Source of the DNA: DAOTZU01 sp034433995
GTDB taxonomy: Bacteria; Chloroflexota; Anaerolineae; UBA1429
Length of the DNA stretch: 14,660 bases
Direction of reading: 5' to 3'
NCBI GenBank assembly: GCA_034433995.1
Contig: DAOTZU010000133.1
Span: forward strand, 1 to 14,660
Shown in pieces: positions 13,559 to 14,660 of this stretch. Both the position numbers and the translations under genes were made by a program. The notes beneath the pieces were generated by a model. The model saw only the letters and a program-made list of their open reading frames with translations, did not search any database and was not told the origin of the DNA. Position 1 is the first letter of the stretch; the number at the start of each line of letters is the position of its first letter.

Positions 13559-14660
13559 ATGATGCCTCGAATACTTCAGGGGATGGTGTGGCTGGCCGTG
13601 GTGTGTCTGGGCCTGCTGGGGCCTTACGCCTCCGGCCCGCGGGCCGCCGGCGCCACAGTTACCCCATCGCCTGTGCCTTACGCGGCTACCCCAGGGCCAC
13701 GGCCTTGGGTCACCACAGCGCCAACCCAATGGAATGTGCATCTGCCGTGGGTGGGCGCGGCCCCCACACCTGTGACCCAGTGGCTCCCCCTGCTCTGGAA
13801 GGTTGTGCCGGCTCTACCGGCGTTGCCTCAGGCGGCAGGGCCTGCCGCGCCCACGGCCACGCCCAAAAGCTTGAACGTGCCCAAGGGTTTCGTCACCGCC
13901 CGGGGCTCTCAGCTCATCCTTGATGGCAAGCCCTACTATTTTCTCGGTGTCAACGCCTCGTACCTCATGTTGCCCTATTTCCCCGAACGCGAGATCGAGC
14001 CGGTGCTGGCGTATCTGGCGGGAACCGGTGGGGTGAACGTGGTACGCTTTTGGATCGAGCCGGGACAGAGTCTGGACCGGTTGGAGCGCATTCTGGATCT
14101 GGGGCGCAAATACCATCTGCGCTTTGTCATTGCGCTACAGAACTATCACTATTATAAAGACCAGAATTGGTTCGCCAGGTATTACAAAGATAAAGATCTG
14201 CCCCATGTGCGCGCGGTCGTCTCGCGCTTTCGCCACCGGCCCGAAGTGCTCATGTGGGAGCTGATGAATGAACCCAGTTGCGGACCGGAGAACGGGAGCC
14301 AGGCCTGCTGCGATCACATGTATCGTTGGGCCCAAGAGGTCTCGGCGCTGATCAAACAGCTTGACCCGTATCATCTGGTCTCCATCGGCACCACGTTACG
14401 GGGCTGGACGGAGGCCGAGCAGGCCAACTATGAGCGCATGCACGCCCTGCCCACGGTGGACGTGGTGAGCATCCACCGACGCATGGGCAAGACCGCCAAA
14501 GGCGAGATGCGGGTGGCCGAGGCGCTGAACAAGCCGGTCTTTGTGGGGGAGGCCTACTATCGCGCCTACGATGAGGGGTGTCAGCTTCTGAGCGGCAGCG
14601 TGCTACAAGAGCGGGCCCGCTATCTGGCCCAAGACCTGGAATGGTCCTTCAGCCATGGAC
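13559..14660 (+). CDS. Secreted GH5-like glycoside hydrolase (3' partial)
   Basis: The frame runs off the right edge; 367 codons are visible. Residues 1 to about 31 form a signal peptide (MPRILQG, a hydrophobic core MVWLAVVCLGLLG, then small residues). A Pro/Thr/Ala-rich linker (about 32-105) includes HLPWV and WLPLLW. The catalytic barrel begins near 110 with GSQLILDGKPYYFLGVN. It carries NVVRFW (160-165), the acid/base motif WELMNEP with E238, and the probable nucleophile E331 in VFVGEAYY, as in clan GH-A family 5 cellulases and mannanases. The Cys pair in QACC (248-251) may form a disulfide. The substrate is probably a beta-1,4-linked polysaccharide such as mannan; the exact one is unknown. 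Two ATGs are adjacent (13559, 13562); AAGGAG at 13552-13557 fits the second slightly better. Confidence 0.85.
   Translation, partial: MMPRILQGMVWLAVVCLGLLGPYASGPRAAGATVTPSPVPYAATPGPRPWVTTAPTQWNVHLPWVGAAPTPVTQWLPLLWKVVPALPALPQAAGPAAPTATPKSLNVPKGFVTARGSQLILDGKPYYFLGVNASYLMLPYFPEREIEPVLAYLAGTGGVNVVRFWIEPGQSLDRLERILDLGRKYHLRFVIALQNYHYYKDQNWFARYYKDKDLPHVRAVVSRFRHRPEVLMWELMNEPSCGPENGSQACCDHMYRWAQEVSALIKQLDPYHLVSIGTTLRGWTEAEQANYERMHALPTVDVVSIHRRMGKTAKGEMRVAEALNKPVFVGEAYYRAYDEGCQLLSGSVLQERARYLAQDLEWSFSHG

Overview
The window looks like part of a GC-rich bacterial chromosome, most likely from the Chloroflexota (Anaerolineae/Thermoflexia-like). I base this on Arg/Ala/Leu-rich proteins, secreted proteins with LPWV/LPLLW-type motifs, a Mut7-C protein, the URO-D/FGGY pair, and intergenic palindromic and CACGGAG-type repeats. 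The phylum is an inference; no rRNA or other decisive marker is present. Twelve protein genes are supported, one cut by each window edge. I see no tRNA, rRNA, insertion sequence or CRISPR array.

Region 1 (1-2781): the 3' part of a gene for a large modular surface or secreted protein. It has Ig-like repeats, four tandem ~85-residue repeats, an SdrD/Cna-B-like domain with a calcium-loop-like motif, and a six-blade TolB/PD40-type propeller. A perfect 19-bp hairpin follows and can end transcription from both sides.

Region 2 (2818-5908, minus strand): a probable three-gene operon reading Mut7-C RNase-domain protein, then a URO-D/MtaA-superfamily protein, then an FGGY sugar kinase. The last two overlap by ATGA. 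A good minus-strand promoter lies at 5926-5955.

Region 3 (5909-6219): a divergent intergenic region with an 84-bp triple-palindrome element. On its right is a near-consensus sigma70-type promoter for a flavin-reductase-like protein (6220-6774).

Region 4 (6835-9535): a tight housekeeping cluster tsaE-tsaB-rimI-surE. TsaE and TsaB serve the t6A modification of ANN-decoding tRNAs, RimI is an N-terminal protein acetyltransferase, and SurE is a nucleotide phosphatase. tsaD is not in the window.

Region 5 (9606-13320): three coupled membrane-protein genes. Two are divergent members of the NuoL/M/N (Mrp-antiporter-like) family, with a NuoK/HyfE-like protein between them. No hydrophilic complex I or hydrogenase subunit is next to them. 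By ungapped hand alignment, the lysines that form the proton path in NuoN are Arg/Arg/Arg in the first protein and Gly/Asn/His in the third. This is the best candidate here for an undescribed system: an orphan three-subunit antiporter-like module with a rewired or lost ion pathway.

Region 6 (13321-14660): a 238-bp spacer with a CACGGAG-type repeat hairpin and a second small hairpin. It is followed by the 5' part of a gene for a secreted GH5-like glycoside hydrolase that runs off the window.
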